NCBI RefSeq assembly: GCF_014851565.1
Contig: NZ_JACVAA010000001.1
Coordinates: 682,001-746,000, forward strand
DNA from: Pseudomonas sp. PDM15
Lineage (GTDB): Bacteria; Pseudomonadota; Gammaproteobacteria; Pseudomonadales; Pseudomonadaceae
DNA length: 64,000 nt
Direction: 5' to 3'
The notes beneath the pieces are model-generated. The model was not told the DNA's origin, ran no database searches, and was given only the letters and a program-made list of their open reading frames with translations. This document shows positions 1 to 8,195 of this stretch, piece after piece; the first letter of the stretch is position 1; the number at the start of each line of letters is the position of its first letter. The translations under genes and the position numbers were made by a program.

Positions 1-1525
1 CCAGGCGCAGGGTGGCGCCGTCGTTGATGTGCGGGGTGACCTTGAGGGTCACACCGATGTCTTCGCGCTCGATGGTGGTGAAGGGGTTGCTCGAGCCGGA
101 GGAGTCGGTGGTGTAGGAGCCGGTCTGGAACGGCACGTTCTGGCCGACCAGGATCTCCGCCTGCTGGTTGTCCAGGGTCAGCAGGCTGGGTGTCGACAGC
201 AGGTTGCTCTTGCTGTTGGAGGACAGGGCAGTGATCAGCGCGCCGAAGCTGTCGGTGCCGATGCCAATGATGGCGCCATCCGGCAGGGTCACATTGTCGG
301 GAATTTCGTCTTCCTGGATGGCCCGCAGCACGGTGCCGACCGAGAGACCGGTGTTGCCAAAGTTGACCCCGCCCAGGCCGCCGGTGCCGCCGCGGGCGTC
401 CACCGCCCACTGCACGCCAAGGGCGTCGCTGATGTCGCCGGAGATCTCGACGATGGCCGCCTCGACCATCACCTGGGCGCGCGGCACGTCGAGGTTGCGC
501 ACGATTTCTTCCAGGGTCGCCACGGTGTCCGGCTCGGCCAGCAGCACCAGGGCGTTGAGGCTTTCGTCGGCGCGGATCAGGATGTTCTGCGGCTTGCTGT
601 TTCCGCCCGCTTCGCCACCGCCCTCGGGGGCCTTGAGGCCTTCTGAGATGTCGCCGAGGGTCTCGGCCAGGCTCTTGGCATCGCTGTGGCGCAGGCGGAT
701 TACCCGGGCATTGGCCGAACGGGTGCTGGGGATGTCCAGCGAGCGCGCCAGGTTGGCAAGGCGCTGACGGGCAGCCGGCGGGCCAAGGATGATCAGACGG
801 TTGGTGCGGGCATCGGCGATCACCCGGGTGCCGGAACCATCCTTGCGCTCGTTGCGCATCACCGCGTTGTTCAGCGCCTCGGCGGCGTCCAGGACCCAGG
901 CGTGCTGCAGGTTGATCACGTTGTAGTCGCCGCCGCCCTGGGCGTCGAGATCGTTGATCAGTTGGCGGATACGCTCGATGTTGGCCTGGCGGTCGCTGAT
1001 GATCAGGGCATTGGAGGCGGCCACGGCGGCCAGGTGGCCATTCTGCGGCACCAGCGGGCGGATCAGCGGGATCAGTTCGTTGACCGAGGTGTGCTGCACC
1101 TGGATCAGCTCGGTCTGAATGTCGTCCGGTGCGTTGTGGCTGCTGTTGGCACCACTGCGTGCCTCGGTTACCGGCACGATGCGCGCCTGGTCGCCCTGTG
1201 CCAGCACGCTGAAGCCGTGGGTACTCATCACTGAGAGGAACAGCTGGTAGACCTCCTCCAGGCCCAGCGGGGTCTTGGAGATGACCGTGACCTGGCCTTT
1301 GACCCGCGGATCGACGACGAAGGTCTCGCCGGAGATCTCCGCCACCTGGTCGATGAAGTCGCGGATGTCGGCGTCCTTCATGTTGATGGTCCAGGTCTCG
1401 GCGCCCTGGGTGGCCGGCGCCGGCTCGGCCGCGATGGCCTGCGGCAACGGGGCGGCGAGGCAGCTCGCGGCCAGCAGCAGGGCGAGGGGAAGGCGTTTCT
1501 GCGACAGGAATTTGGAGTCGGTCAT
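1..1525 (-). CDS. gspD: Type II secretion secretin GspD/XcpQ (3' end outside window)
   Basis: Outer-membrane secretin of the type II secretion system, forming the channel through which folded exoproteins leave the cell. The start is the ATG at 1525-1523, followed by a basic N-terminus, a hydrophobic stretch and an Ala-rich cleavage region typical of a signal peptide. About 508 residues are visible. They cover the N0 domain (the segment WTINMKDADIRDF is a typical N0 opening), the repeated N1-N3 domains with NALIISD and NRLIILG strands, and the start of the secretin core (VPFQTG, GVTLKVTPHIN). The gene begins 5 nt after gspC stops, so the two form an operon. The C-terminal secretin and S domains lie beyond position 1. 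Confidence 0.95.
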   Translation of the reverse strand, partial: MTDSKFLSQKRLPLALLLAASCLAAPLPQAIAAEPAPATQGAETWTINMKDADIRDFIDQVAEISGETFVVDPRVKGQVTVISKTPLGLEEVYQLFLSVMSTHGFSVLAQGDQARIVPVTEARSGANSSHNAPDDIQTELIQVQHTSVNELIPLIRPLVPQNGHLAAVAASNALIISDRQANIERIRQLINDLDAQGGGDYNVINLQHAWVLDAAEALNNAVMRNERKDGSGTRVIADARTNRLIILGPPAARQRLANLARSLDIPSTRSANARVIRLRHSDAKSLAETLGDISEGLKAPEGGGEAGGNSKPQNILIRADESLNALVLLAEPDTVATLEEIVRNLDVPRAQVMVEAAIVEISGDISDALGVQWAVDARGGTGGLGGVNFGNTGLSVGTVLRAIQEDEIPDNVTLPDGAIIGIGTDSFGALITALSSNSKSNLLSTPSLLTLDNQQAEILVGQNVPFQTGSYTTDSSGSSNPFTTIEREDIGVTLKVTPHINDGATLRL

Positions 1526-1530
1526 GGGCT

Positions 1531-2175
1531 CTATTCGGCTTCCGGTGTTTCGGGCGCGGGCATGTCGCCGTCGCCTTCCATGCGTTGTTGAAGGTCCTGG
1601 ATGCGCTGCTGCAAAGCCTGGACGTCCTCGTCCTGCAGCTGTTCCAGTTGCTCGGCGGTGGGTTCCTGCGGTGAATAGGGATCGGCGGAGTAAGGCGTCA
1701 GGGTGGGCGAACGCAGGGCCGGGAAGTGCAGGCTCTCCTCGTTGCCGCCACGGTCGAGCACGATATGGTCCTTGTGCACGGCCTGCAGGGTGGTGCTGGA
1801 GTTGATCTCCTGGCCGACGCCGATTCGCTTGGGCTTGTCGCCGGCGACCTGGATGATGGCGGTGGAGCGCTGGGCGTCCGGGTTGACGAAGCTGGCCAGC
1901 AGCGTCATCTGCTGCTTGGTGGGCGGTGCGTTCTGGTCGCCGGCGGGGCGGGCCGGGGTGCCGAACAGGTTCTGCAGCTGCTGCAGCGACACCTGTTGGG
2001 GCTGCGCGACCGTGGCGGCCGCGGGTGCACTCGGCGCTTCGCTGCGCAGCAGGCGCAGGAGGTCGATGCTCTGCTTGGTCATGCTCAGGGTAATGAGCAG
2101 CACCACGAGCAGGCAGAGGCCAGTCACACCGTGGCGTTGCAGCCAGGCGGGAAGGCGTATGCGGGTAGCGCTCAA
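1531..2175 (-). CDS. gspC: Type II secretion inner-membrane protein GspC/XcpP
   Basis: Bitopic inner-membrane protein that links the inner-membrane platform to the GspD secretin. The 214-residue product has one membrane segment at about residues 16-32 (GVTGLCLLVVLLITLS). A Pro/Ala/Gln-rich linker follows, then the HR domain (around LLASFVNPDAQRSTAIIQ to HIVLDRGGNEESLHF). The C-terminus (QLEQLQDEDVQALQQRIQDL) looks like a coiled coil rather than a PDZ domain, as in the Xcp-type GspC of Pseudomonas. It is the first gene of the leftward gspC-gspD operon. Confidence 0.93.
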   Translation of the reverse strand: MSATRIRLPAWLQRHGVTGLCLLVVLLITLSMTKQSIDLLRLLRSEAPSAPAAATVAQPQQVSLQQLQNLFGTPARPAGDQNAPPTKQQMTLLASFVNPDAQRSTAIIQVAGDKPKRIGVGQEINSSTTLQAVHKDHIVLDRGGNEESLHFPALRSPTLTPYSADPYSPQEPTAEQLEQLQDEDVQALQQRIQDLQQRMEGDGDMPAPETPEAE

Positions 2176-2448
2176 AGCATGAATCCCCCGTTGTTCTTCT
2201 TATTCGTGCGGGCTCTGTCCGGCTCGCATCGGTTGGGCCCGTACTCTGCGGGTGCCGCCAACCATACCGCAAGTATCCTGTCCATGGCGCACCTGCTTGA
2301 TCTATCTGCGTGCTCGCGCACTGTTGCCGCACGTCGAGTTGCGGCCAGAAGCGTGAAACGTTTCGAAACTTCCTGGAAACGAGCCGCTATCATCGGCTCC
2401 CACGTGCTTCCCGTTCAACAATAAAAATAAGCCTGACGGATCACTGCA
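2176..2448. promoter_or_regulatory. Divergent promoter region between gspC and the MalT-like regulator
   Basis: This 273-bp non-coding interval must hold the promoters for gspCD (leftward) and for the regulator gene (rightward). It contains three copies of GAAAC on the same strand, starting at 2355, 2365 and 2376, so spaced 10 and 11 bp apart, about one helical turn each. The first two overlap the palindromes GAAACGTTTC (2355-2364) and TTTCGAAA (2361-2368). An operator role is inferred; no promoter elements were assigned with confidence. Confidence 0.4.
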
Positions 2449-5082
2449 ATGGAAGATCGCAAACCGCCTACCTCGGTTCCCGCGGGGTTCGCCCGCGCTG
2501 AGCTACTCGAGTTGCTCGATCACTGCGCGCAATTTCCCCTGACCGTGCTGCTGGCGCCCGCCGGTTCCGGCAAGTCCACGCTGCTGGCTCACTGGCAGGC
2601 GGGCAGGCCAGGTCGCAGTGTGATGCACTACCCGCTGCAGGCGCGTGACAACGAGCCGGTGCGTTTCTTCCGCCACCTGGCCGAGGGCATCCGCGCCCTG
2701 GTCGAAGATTTCGACGTCTCCTGGTTCAACCCCTTCGCCGCCGAGATGTACCAGGCACCCGACGTGGTCGGTGAATACCTGGCCGATGCATTGAACCGCG
2801 TCGACGGTGAACTCTATCTTGTCCTCGACGATTTCCAGTTCATCAGCCAGCCGACCATCCTCGAGGTGCTTTCGGCCATGCTCGAGCGCCTGGCGGGCGG
2901 TACCCGGGTGGTGCTGTCCGGGCGCAACCATCCCGGTTTCTCCCTCAGTCGACTGAAGCTGGAGAACAAGCTGCTGTGCATCGACCAGCACGACATGCGC
3001 CTGTCGCCGCTGCATATCCAGCAGCTCAATGCCCACCTCGGCGGGCCCGATCTCAGCCCCGCCTATGTCGACAGTCTGATGGCCATGACCGAGGGCTGGA
3101 TGGCCGGGGTCAAGGTGGCGCTGCTGGCCTACGCCCGTTTCGGCACGGTGGCGCTGGAGCGTTTCAACGGCAGCCAGCCGGAAATAGTCGACTACTTCGG
3201 GCATGTGGTGCTCAAACGCCTGTCGCCGCAGATGCACGACTTCCTGCTCAGCTGCGCGATCTTCGAGCGCTTCGACGGCGAGCTGTGCGACCAGGTGCTC
3301 GATCGCTCCGGCTCGGCCCTGTTGCTGGAGGAACTGGCCGCCCGCGAGCTGTTCCTGCTGCCGGTGGACCAACTGCCTGGTCACTACCGCTACCATGCGC
3401 TGCTGCACGACTTCCTGGCCAAGCGCCTGGCCATGCACCAACCGCAGCAGGTGCCGGTGCTGCACCGCCGCGCGGCCCTGCATTTTCATACCCGTGGCGA
3501 TCTGGAACAGGCCCTGCAGCATGCCCAGCGCAGTGGTGATCAGGCGCTGTTCCACTGTCTGCTGGAGGAGGCGTGTGAGCAGTGGGTGCGCAGCGGCCAC
3601 TTCGCCGAGGTGCTGAAATGGTTGGAGCCGCTCAGCGAGACCGAGCTGTGCGAGCGGCCGCGTCTGCTGGTTCCGATGACCTATGCGTTGACCCTGTCGC
3701 GGCGTTTCCACCAAGCGCGCTACTGCGTGGACGAACTGGCGGAGCGCTGCTCCGATCGCCCGGGGCTGGAGGCGCCGACCCGCCAGCTGCTGGCGCTGAA
3801 CCTGGAACTGTTCCAGTACGACCTGGCGTTCGACCCCGGCGAGCGCTGGTCGGACCTATTGGCCCCCGGCATCTCCTCGGACATTCGCGCCCTGGCCCTG
3901 ACCATCCTGGCCTATCACCACCTGATGCACGGGCGCTTGGAGCAGTCGATACAGCTGGCCCTGGAGTCCAAGGCGCTCCTGGCGCGCACCGGCCAGCTGT
4001 TCCTGGAAAGCTACGCCGACTTGATCATCGCCCTGTGCAACCGCAACGCCGGACGCGCCACCAGCGCGCGCAAGGATGTGTGCCAGGACTACCAGCGCAC
4101 CGAGCGCTCGTCGCCGGCCTGGCTCAACCGCGCCACCGCCATGGTGGTGGCCCTGTACGAGCAGAATCAGCTGGCCGCCGCCCAGCAGCTGTGCGAGGAC
4201 CTGATGGCGATGGTCACCTCGTCCTCGGCCACCGAGACCATCGCCACCGTACACATCACCCTGTCGCGCCTGCTCTACCGACGTCAGTCCCAGGGGCGCG
4301 CCGGACGACTGCTGGAGCAGCTGTCGCGCATCCTGCAGCTGGGCAACTACGCACGCTTCGCCAGTCAGGTGGCCCAGGAGAGCATGCGCCAGGCCTATCT
4401 CGACGGGCGTCCGGCGGCGCTGGACAGCCTGGCCCAGCGCCTGGGTATAGAGGAGCGCCTGGCGGCCGGCGAATGGGAAAAGGTGCGGCCCTACGACGAA
4501 TGCTGGGAGCGTTACGGACTGGCCGCGGTGTACTGGCTGGTGATGCGTGGCGCTCAGCCGCGCGCCTGCCGCATCCTCAAGGTGCTGGCGCAGTCGCTGC
4601 AGCAGAGCGAGATGAAGGCGCGGGCGCTGGTGGTGGAGGCCAACCTGCTGGTGCAGAGCGCGCCGCAGCAGACGTCGGAGCAGCAGATCAAGGCGCTGCT
4701 GGAGCTGGTGGCGCGCTTCGGCATCGTCAACATCAACCGTTCGGTGTTCGACGAGGCGCCCGGCTTCGCCGAGGCGGTGTTCGGCCTGCTGCGTTCGGGC
4801 CAGCTGCAGGTGCCGGAGGCCTACAGCGAGGCCTATGCCGAGTTCCTTCTGGCCGAGAGCCAGGCGCCTTCAGCGTCGTTGCCGGACTTGGTGAGCCTGC
4901 TCACCGACAAGGAGGCGGAAATCTTCGCCTGCCTGCTCAAGGGCCTTTCCAACACGGAAATCAGCGCCAGCACCGGCATCGCCCTGTCCACCACCAAGTG
5001 GCACCTGAAGAACATCTACTCGAAGCTCAATCTCTCCGGTCGCACCGAAGCCATCCTCAGCATGCAGCAACGCAACAGCTGA
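2449..5082 (+). CDS. MalT/LAL-type LuxR-family transcriptional regulator
   Basis: Large 877-residue signal-transducing ATPase with a C-terminal DNA-binding domain, laid out like MalT. A Walker A motif (APAGSGKST, residues about 36-44) and a Walker B-like strand (LYLVLDDFQ, about 122-130) lie in the N-terminal NTPase domain. A long helical, TPR-like sensor region fills the middle. A LuxR/FixJ helix-turn-helix lies at about 812-870 (LTDKEAEIFACLLKGLSNTEI through STTKWHLKNIYSKL). It lies directly upstream of, and codirectional with, the alpha-dioxygenase gene, which is its most obvious target; the secretion genes on either side are others. I recall a MalT-like gene called orfV at this spot in the P. 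alcaligenes xcp locus. The ligand is unknown. Confidence 0.85.
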   Translation: MEDRKPPTSVPAGFARAELLELLDHCAQFPLTVLLAPAGSGKSTLLAHWQAGRPGRSVMHYPLQARDNEPVRFFRHLAEGIRALVEDFDVSWFNPFAAEMYQAPDVVGEYLADALNRVDGELYLVLDDFQFISQPTILEVLSAMLERLAGGTRVVLSGRNHPGFSLSRLKLENKLLCIDQHDMRLSPLHIQQLNAHLGGPDLSPAYVDSLMAMTEGWMAGVKVALLAYARFGTVALERFNGSQPEIVDYFGHVVLKRLSPQMHDFLLSCAIFERFDGELCDQVLDRSGSALLLEELAARELFLLPVDQLPGHYRYHALLHDFLAKRLAMHQPQQVPVLHRRAALHFHTRGDLEQALQHAQRSGDQALFHCLLEEACEQWVRSGHFAEVLKWLEPLSETELCERPRLLVPMTYALTLSRRFHQARYCVDELAERCSDRPGLEAPTRQLLALNLELFQYDLAFDPGERWSDLLAPGISSDIRALALTILAYHHLMHGRLEQSIQLALESKALLARTGQLFLESYADLIIALCNRNAGRATSARKDVCQDYQRTERSSPAWLNRATAMVVALYEQNQLAAAQQLCEDLMAMVTSSSATETIATVHITLSRLLYRRQSQGRAGRLLEQLSRILQLGNYARFASQVAQESMRQAYLDGRPAALDSLAQRLGIEERLAAGEWEKVRPYDECWERYGLAAVYWLVMRGAQPRACRILKVLAQSLQQSEMKARALVVEANLLVQSAPQQTSEQQIKALLELVARFGIVNINRSVFDEAPGFAEAVFGLLRSGQLQVPEAYSEAYAEFLLAESQAPSASLPDLVSLLTDKEAEIFACLLKGLSNTEISASTGIALSTTKWHLKNIYSKLNLSGRTEAILSMQQRNS

Positions 5083-5107
5083 CGAATGGTGCACCTATTG
5101 CGCTCTG

Positions 5108-5125
5108 CCCCTCCCCGGGGAGGGG
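5108..5125 (+). terminator. GC-rich palindrome after the MalT-like regulator
   Basis: An 18-bp perfect palindrome, CCCCTCCCC followed by GGGGAGGGG, lies 25 bp after the regulator stop codon and before the alpha-dioxygenase ribosome binding site. There is no T-tract after it, so it may be an attenuator, a transcript-stabilising hairpin or a weak terminator. If it does not stop transcription, the regulator and dioxygenase genes could share a transcript. Confidence 0.35.
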
Positions 5126-5217
5126 GGAGGGGGGCGCACAAATCCCTAATCTCCCGCCTGCCGGAAAATCCCGGCACCAAACCGTAATTAGTACAAGAAG
5201 AATCGGGAGATACCGCC

Positions 5218-7959
5218 ATGTCTGTTTGGGTCACATGGCCGAGCTTGGTCAAGTTCGGCACCCTGGGCATCTACGCAGGCCTGATCACACTCGCGCTCGA
5301 ACGCGACGTGCTGTTCAAGGAAAACCTGTTCGATGTCGACAACCTGCCTGCCGCCAATGCCACCATCACCTGTGATGCGCGCAGTCAGGTGGCGCGTACC
5401 GAGGACGGCACCTGTAACATCCTCGCCAACCCCGCCGAAGGCTCGGTCTACCGCCGCTTCGGCCGCAACGTGAATCCCAACGTCACGCACGGCGAAACCG
5501 AATCCGACACCCTGCTCAGCCCCAACCCGCGGGAAGTGAGTAACGTGCTGATGGCCCGCGGCGAGTTCAAGCCGGCGCCCAGCCTCAACTTCATCGCCGC
5601 CTCCTGGATCCAGTTCATGGTGCATGACTGGGTCGAGCACGGCCCCAACGCCGAAGCCAACCCAATCCAGGTACCGCTGCCGGCTGGCGACGTACTGGGC
5701 AGCGGCAACCTCTCCGTACGCCGCACCCAGCCCGATCCGACCCGTACCGCCGCCGAAGCCGGCAAGCCGGCCACCTACCGCAACCACAACACCCACTGGT
5801 GGGACGGTTCGCAGCTGTATGGCAGCGACAAGGCCACCAACGACAAGGTGCGCTCCTTCGTCGACGGCAAGCTGAAGATCAACCCCGACGGCACCCTGCC
5901 CACCGATTTCCTCAGTGGCAAGCCGGTCACCGGCTTCAACGAGAACTGGTGGGTCGGTCTGAGCATGCTGCACCAGCTGTTCACCAAGGAGCACAACGCC
6001 ATCGCGACGATGCTCAAGCAGAAGTACCCGGACAAGAACGATCAGTGGCTGTATGACCATGCTCGCCTGGTCAACGCCGCGCTGATGGCCAAGATCCATA
6101 CCGTGGAGTGGACCCCGGCGGTGATCGCCAATCCGGTCACCGAGCGCGCCATGTACGCCAACTGGTGGGGCCTGCTGGGCTCCGGTCCGAACCGCGACAA
6201 GTACCAGGAGGAAGCGCGCATGCTGCAGGCCGACCTGGCCAGCTCCAACTCCTTCGTCCTGCGCATCCTCGGCATCGACGGCAGTCAGGCCGGCAGCTCG
6301 GCCATCGACCACGCCCTGGCCGGTATCGTCGGTTCGACCAACCCGAACAACTACGGCGTGCCTTACACGCTGACCGAGGAGTTCGTGGCGGTATACCGCA
6401 TGCACCCGCTGATGCGTGACAAGGTCGACGTCTACGACATCGGCTCCAACATCATTTCGCGCTCGGTGCAGTTGCAGAACACCCGTGATCGCGATGCCGA
6501 GAATCTGCTCAACGGCGAGCATCCGGATCGTCTGTGGTACTCCTTCGGTATCACCAACCCGGGTTCGCTGACCCTCAACAACTACCCGAACTTCCTGCGC
6601 AATCTGTCGATTCCGCTGGTCGGCAACATCGACCTGGCCACCATCGACGTACTGCGTGATCGCGAACGTGGCGTGCCGCGCTACAACGAGTTCCGTCGCG
6701 AGATCGGCCTCAACCCGATCACCAAGTTCGAAGACCTGACCACCGACCCGGCCACCCTGGCCAACCTCAAGCGTGTGTACGGCAACGACATCGAGAAGAT
6801 CGACACCCTGGTCGGCATGCTGGCCGAGACCGTGCGTCCGGACGGCTTCGCCTTCGGCGAGACGGCCTTCCAGATCTTCATCATGAACGCCTCGCGCCGC
6901 CTGATGACCGACCGCTTCTACACCAAGGACTACCGTCCGGAAATCTACACCGCGGAAGGCCTGGCCTGGGTCGAAAACACCACCATGGTCGACGTGATCA
7001 AGCGTCACAACCCGCAGCTCGACAGCAGCCTGGTGGGCGTGGACAACGCCTTCAAGCCCTGGGGTCTGAACATTCCGGCCGACTACGAGACCTGGCCGGC
7101 CAAGGCCAAGCAGGACAACCTGTGGGTCAACGGTGCCATGCGTACCCAGTACGCCGAAGGCCAGCTGCCGGTCATTCCGCCGGTGGACGTCGGCGGCCTG
7201 ATCAGCTCCGTGCTGTGGAAGAAGGTACAGGAGCGTACCGACGTGGCGCCGGCCGGCTACGAGAAGGCCATGCACCCGCATGGCGTGATGGCCAAGGTCA
7301 AGTTCGCCGCCGTGCCGGGCAATCCCTATACCGGTCTGTTCCAAGGCTCGGAAAACGGTCTGCTGCGTCTGTCGGTGGCCGGTGATCCGGCAGCCAACGG
7401 CTTCCAGCCGGGGCTGGCGTGGAAGGCCTTCGTCGATGGCAAACCGTCGCAGAACGTCTCCGCGCTCTATACCCTGAGCGGGCAGGGCAGCAACCACAAC
7501 TTCTTCGCCAACGAGCTGTCGCAGTTCGTCCTGCCGGAGACCAACGACACCCTGGGCACCACCCTGCTGTTCTCGTTGGTCAGCCTCAAGCCGACCCTGC
7601 TGCGCGTGGACGACATGGCGGAAGTGACTCAGACCGGTCAGGCCGTCACCACGGTCAAGGCGCCGACGCAGATCTACTTCGTGCCGAAGCCGGAACTGCG
7701 CAGTATCTTCTCGACCGCCGCCCACGACTTCCGCAACGATCTGGTGACCCTGGCCGCCGGCACCAAGCTGTATGACGTGTACGCCACCTCGATGGAGATC
7801 AAGACCTCGATCATCCCGTCCACCAACCGCAGCTACGCCCAACAGCGTCGCAACAGCGCAGTGAAGATCGGCGAGATGGAGCTGACCTCGCCGTTCATCG
7901 CCTCGTCCTTCGGCGACAACGGTGTGTTCTTCAAGCACCAGCGCAGCGAAGACAAGTAG
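5218..7959 (+). CDS. Fatty acid alpha-dioxygenase fused to a catalase-like domain
   Basis: Haem enzyme expected to convert fatty acids to 2-hydroperoxy fatty acids. Residues about 100-620 match the plant pathogen-induced alpha-dioxygenases (PIOX) block by block: AASWIQFMVHDW with distal His136, AKIHTVEWTP (291-300), the EEFVAVYRMHPLM motif with catalytic Tyr393 and proximal His396, and DRERGVPRYNEFRR (481-494). Plant enzymes end near here at about 640 residues; this protein continues to 913. The extra part (HPHGVMAKV at 686, NGLLRLSVAGDP, PGLAWKAFVDGKPS, GQGSNHNFFANE, and FGDNGVFFKHQ at the end) looks to me like the y4iL-type catalase-like family, a recall-based call. There is no clear signal peptide. 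A GGGAG ribosome site precedes the ATG, and a strong terminator follows. Confidence 0.85.
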   Translation: MSVWVTWPSLVKFGTLGIYAGLITLALERDVLFKENLFDVDNLPAANATITCDARSQVARTEDGTCNILANPAEGSVYRRFGRNVNPNVTHGETESDTLLSPNPREVSNVLMARGEFKPAPSLNFIAASWIQFMVHDWVEHGPNAEANPIQVPLPAGDVLGSGNLSVRRTQPDPTRTAAEAGKPATYRNHNTHWWDGSQLYGSDKATNDKVRSFVDGKLKINPDGTLPTDFLSGKPVTGFNENWWVGLSMLHQLFTKEHNAIATMLKQKYPDKNDQWLYDHARLVNAALMAKIHTVEWTPAVIANPVTERAMYANWWGLLGSGPNRDKYQEEARMLQADLASSNSFVLRILGIDGSQAGSSAIDHALAGIVGSTNPNNYGVPYTLTEEFVAVYRMHPLMRDKVDVYDIGSNIISRSVQLQNTRDRDAENLLNGEHPDRLWYSFGITNPGSLTLNNYPNFLRNLSIPLVGNIDLATIDVLRDRERGVPRYNEFRREIGLNPITKFEDLTTDPATLANLKRVYGNDIEKIDTLVGMLAETVRPDGFAFGETAFQIFIMNASRRLMTDRFYTKDYRPEIYTAEGLAWVENTTMVDVIKRHNPQLDSSLVGVDNAFKPWGLNIPADYETWPAKAKQDNLWVNGAMRTQYAEGQLPVIPPVDVGGLISSVLWKKVQERTDVAPAGYEKAMHPHGVMAKVKFAAVPGNPYTGLFQGSENGLLRLSVAGDPAANGFQPGLAWKAFVDGKPSQNVSALYTLSGQGSNHNFFANELSQFVLPETNDTLGTTLLFSLVSLKPTLLRVDDMAEVTQTGQAVTTVKAPTQIYFVPKPELRSIFSTAAHDFRNDLVTLAAGTKLYDVYATSMEIKTSIIPSTNRSYAQQRRNSAVKIGEMELTSPFIASSFGDNGVFFKHQRSEDK

Positions 7960-7977
7960 TACGCTCCTTGCAGTACC

Positions 7978-8008
7978 AGAACCCCGGCAAATGCCGGGGT
8001 TCTTTTTT
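7978..8008 (+). terminator. Rho-independent terminator after the alpha-dioxygenase gene
   Basis: Perfect 8-bp stem ACCCCGGC/GCCGGGGT (7981-7988 and 7993-8000) with an AAAT loop, followed by TCTTTTTT. It separates the alpha-dioxygenase transcript from the gspE-M operon. Confidence 0.85.
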
Positions 8009-8195
8009 GTCTGCCCGATGTATTCCGACCCACGGCCATAACAATTCGCCGCTAGCGTTGTCGCTGTTTGTACAAACCTGCGAAATCCGCACTGCAGTTT
8101 TGCCTGGAAATCCGTTAACTTGACGCCTCAGTCGTGCCGCATAACAACAAAAACAACAGCTAGATGGATCTTCTGTTTCAGGAACGGGCCCGCAC

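Noticed and set aside
5188..7938. A 916-codon open frame antisense to the alpha-dioxygenase fusion
   Set aside because: It is the usual high-GC shadow frame, with low-complexity His/Gln/Arg/Val composition and no recognisable domain. The sense gene explains the interval.
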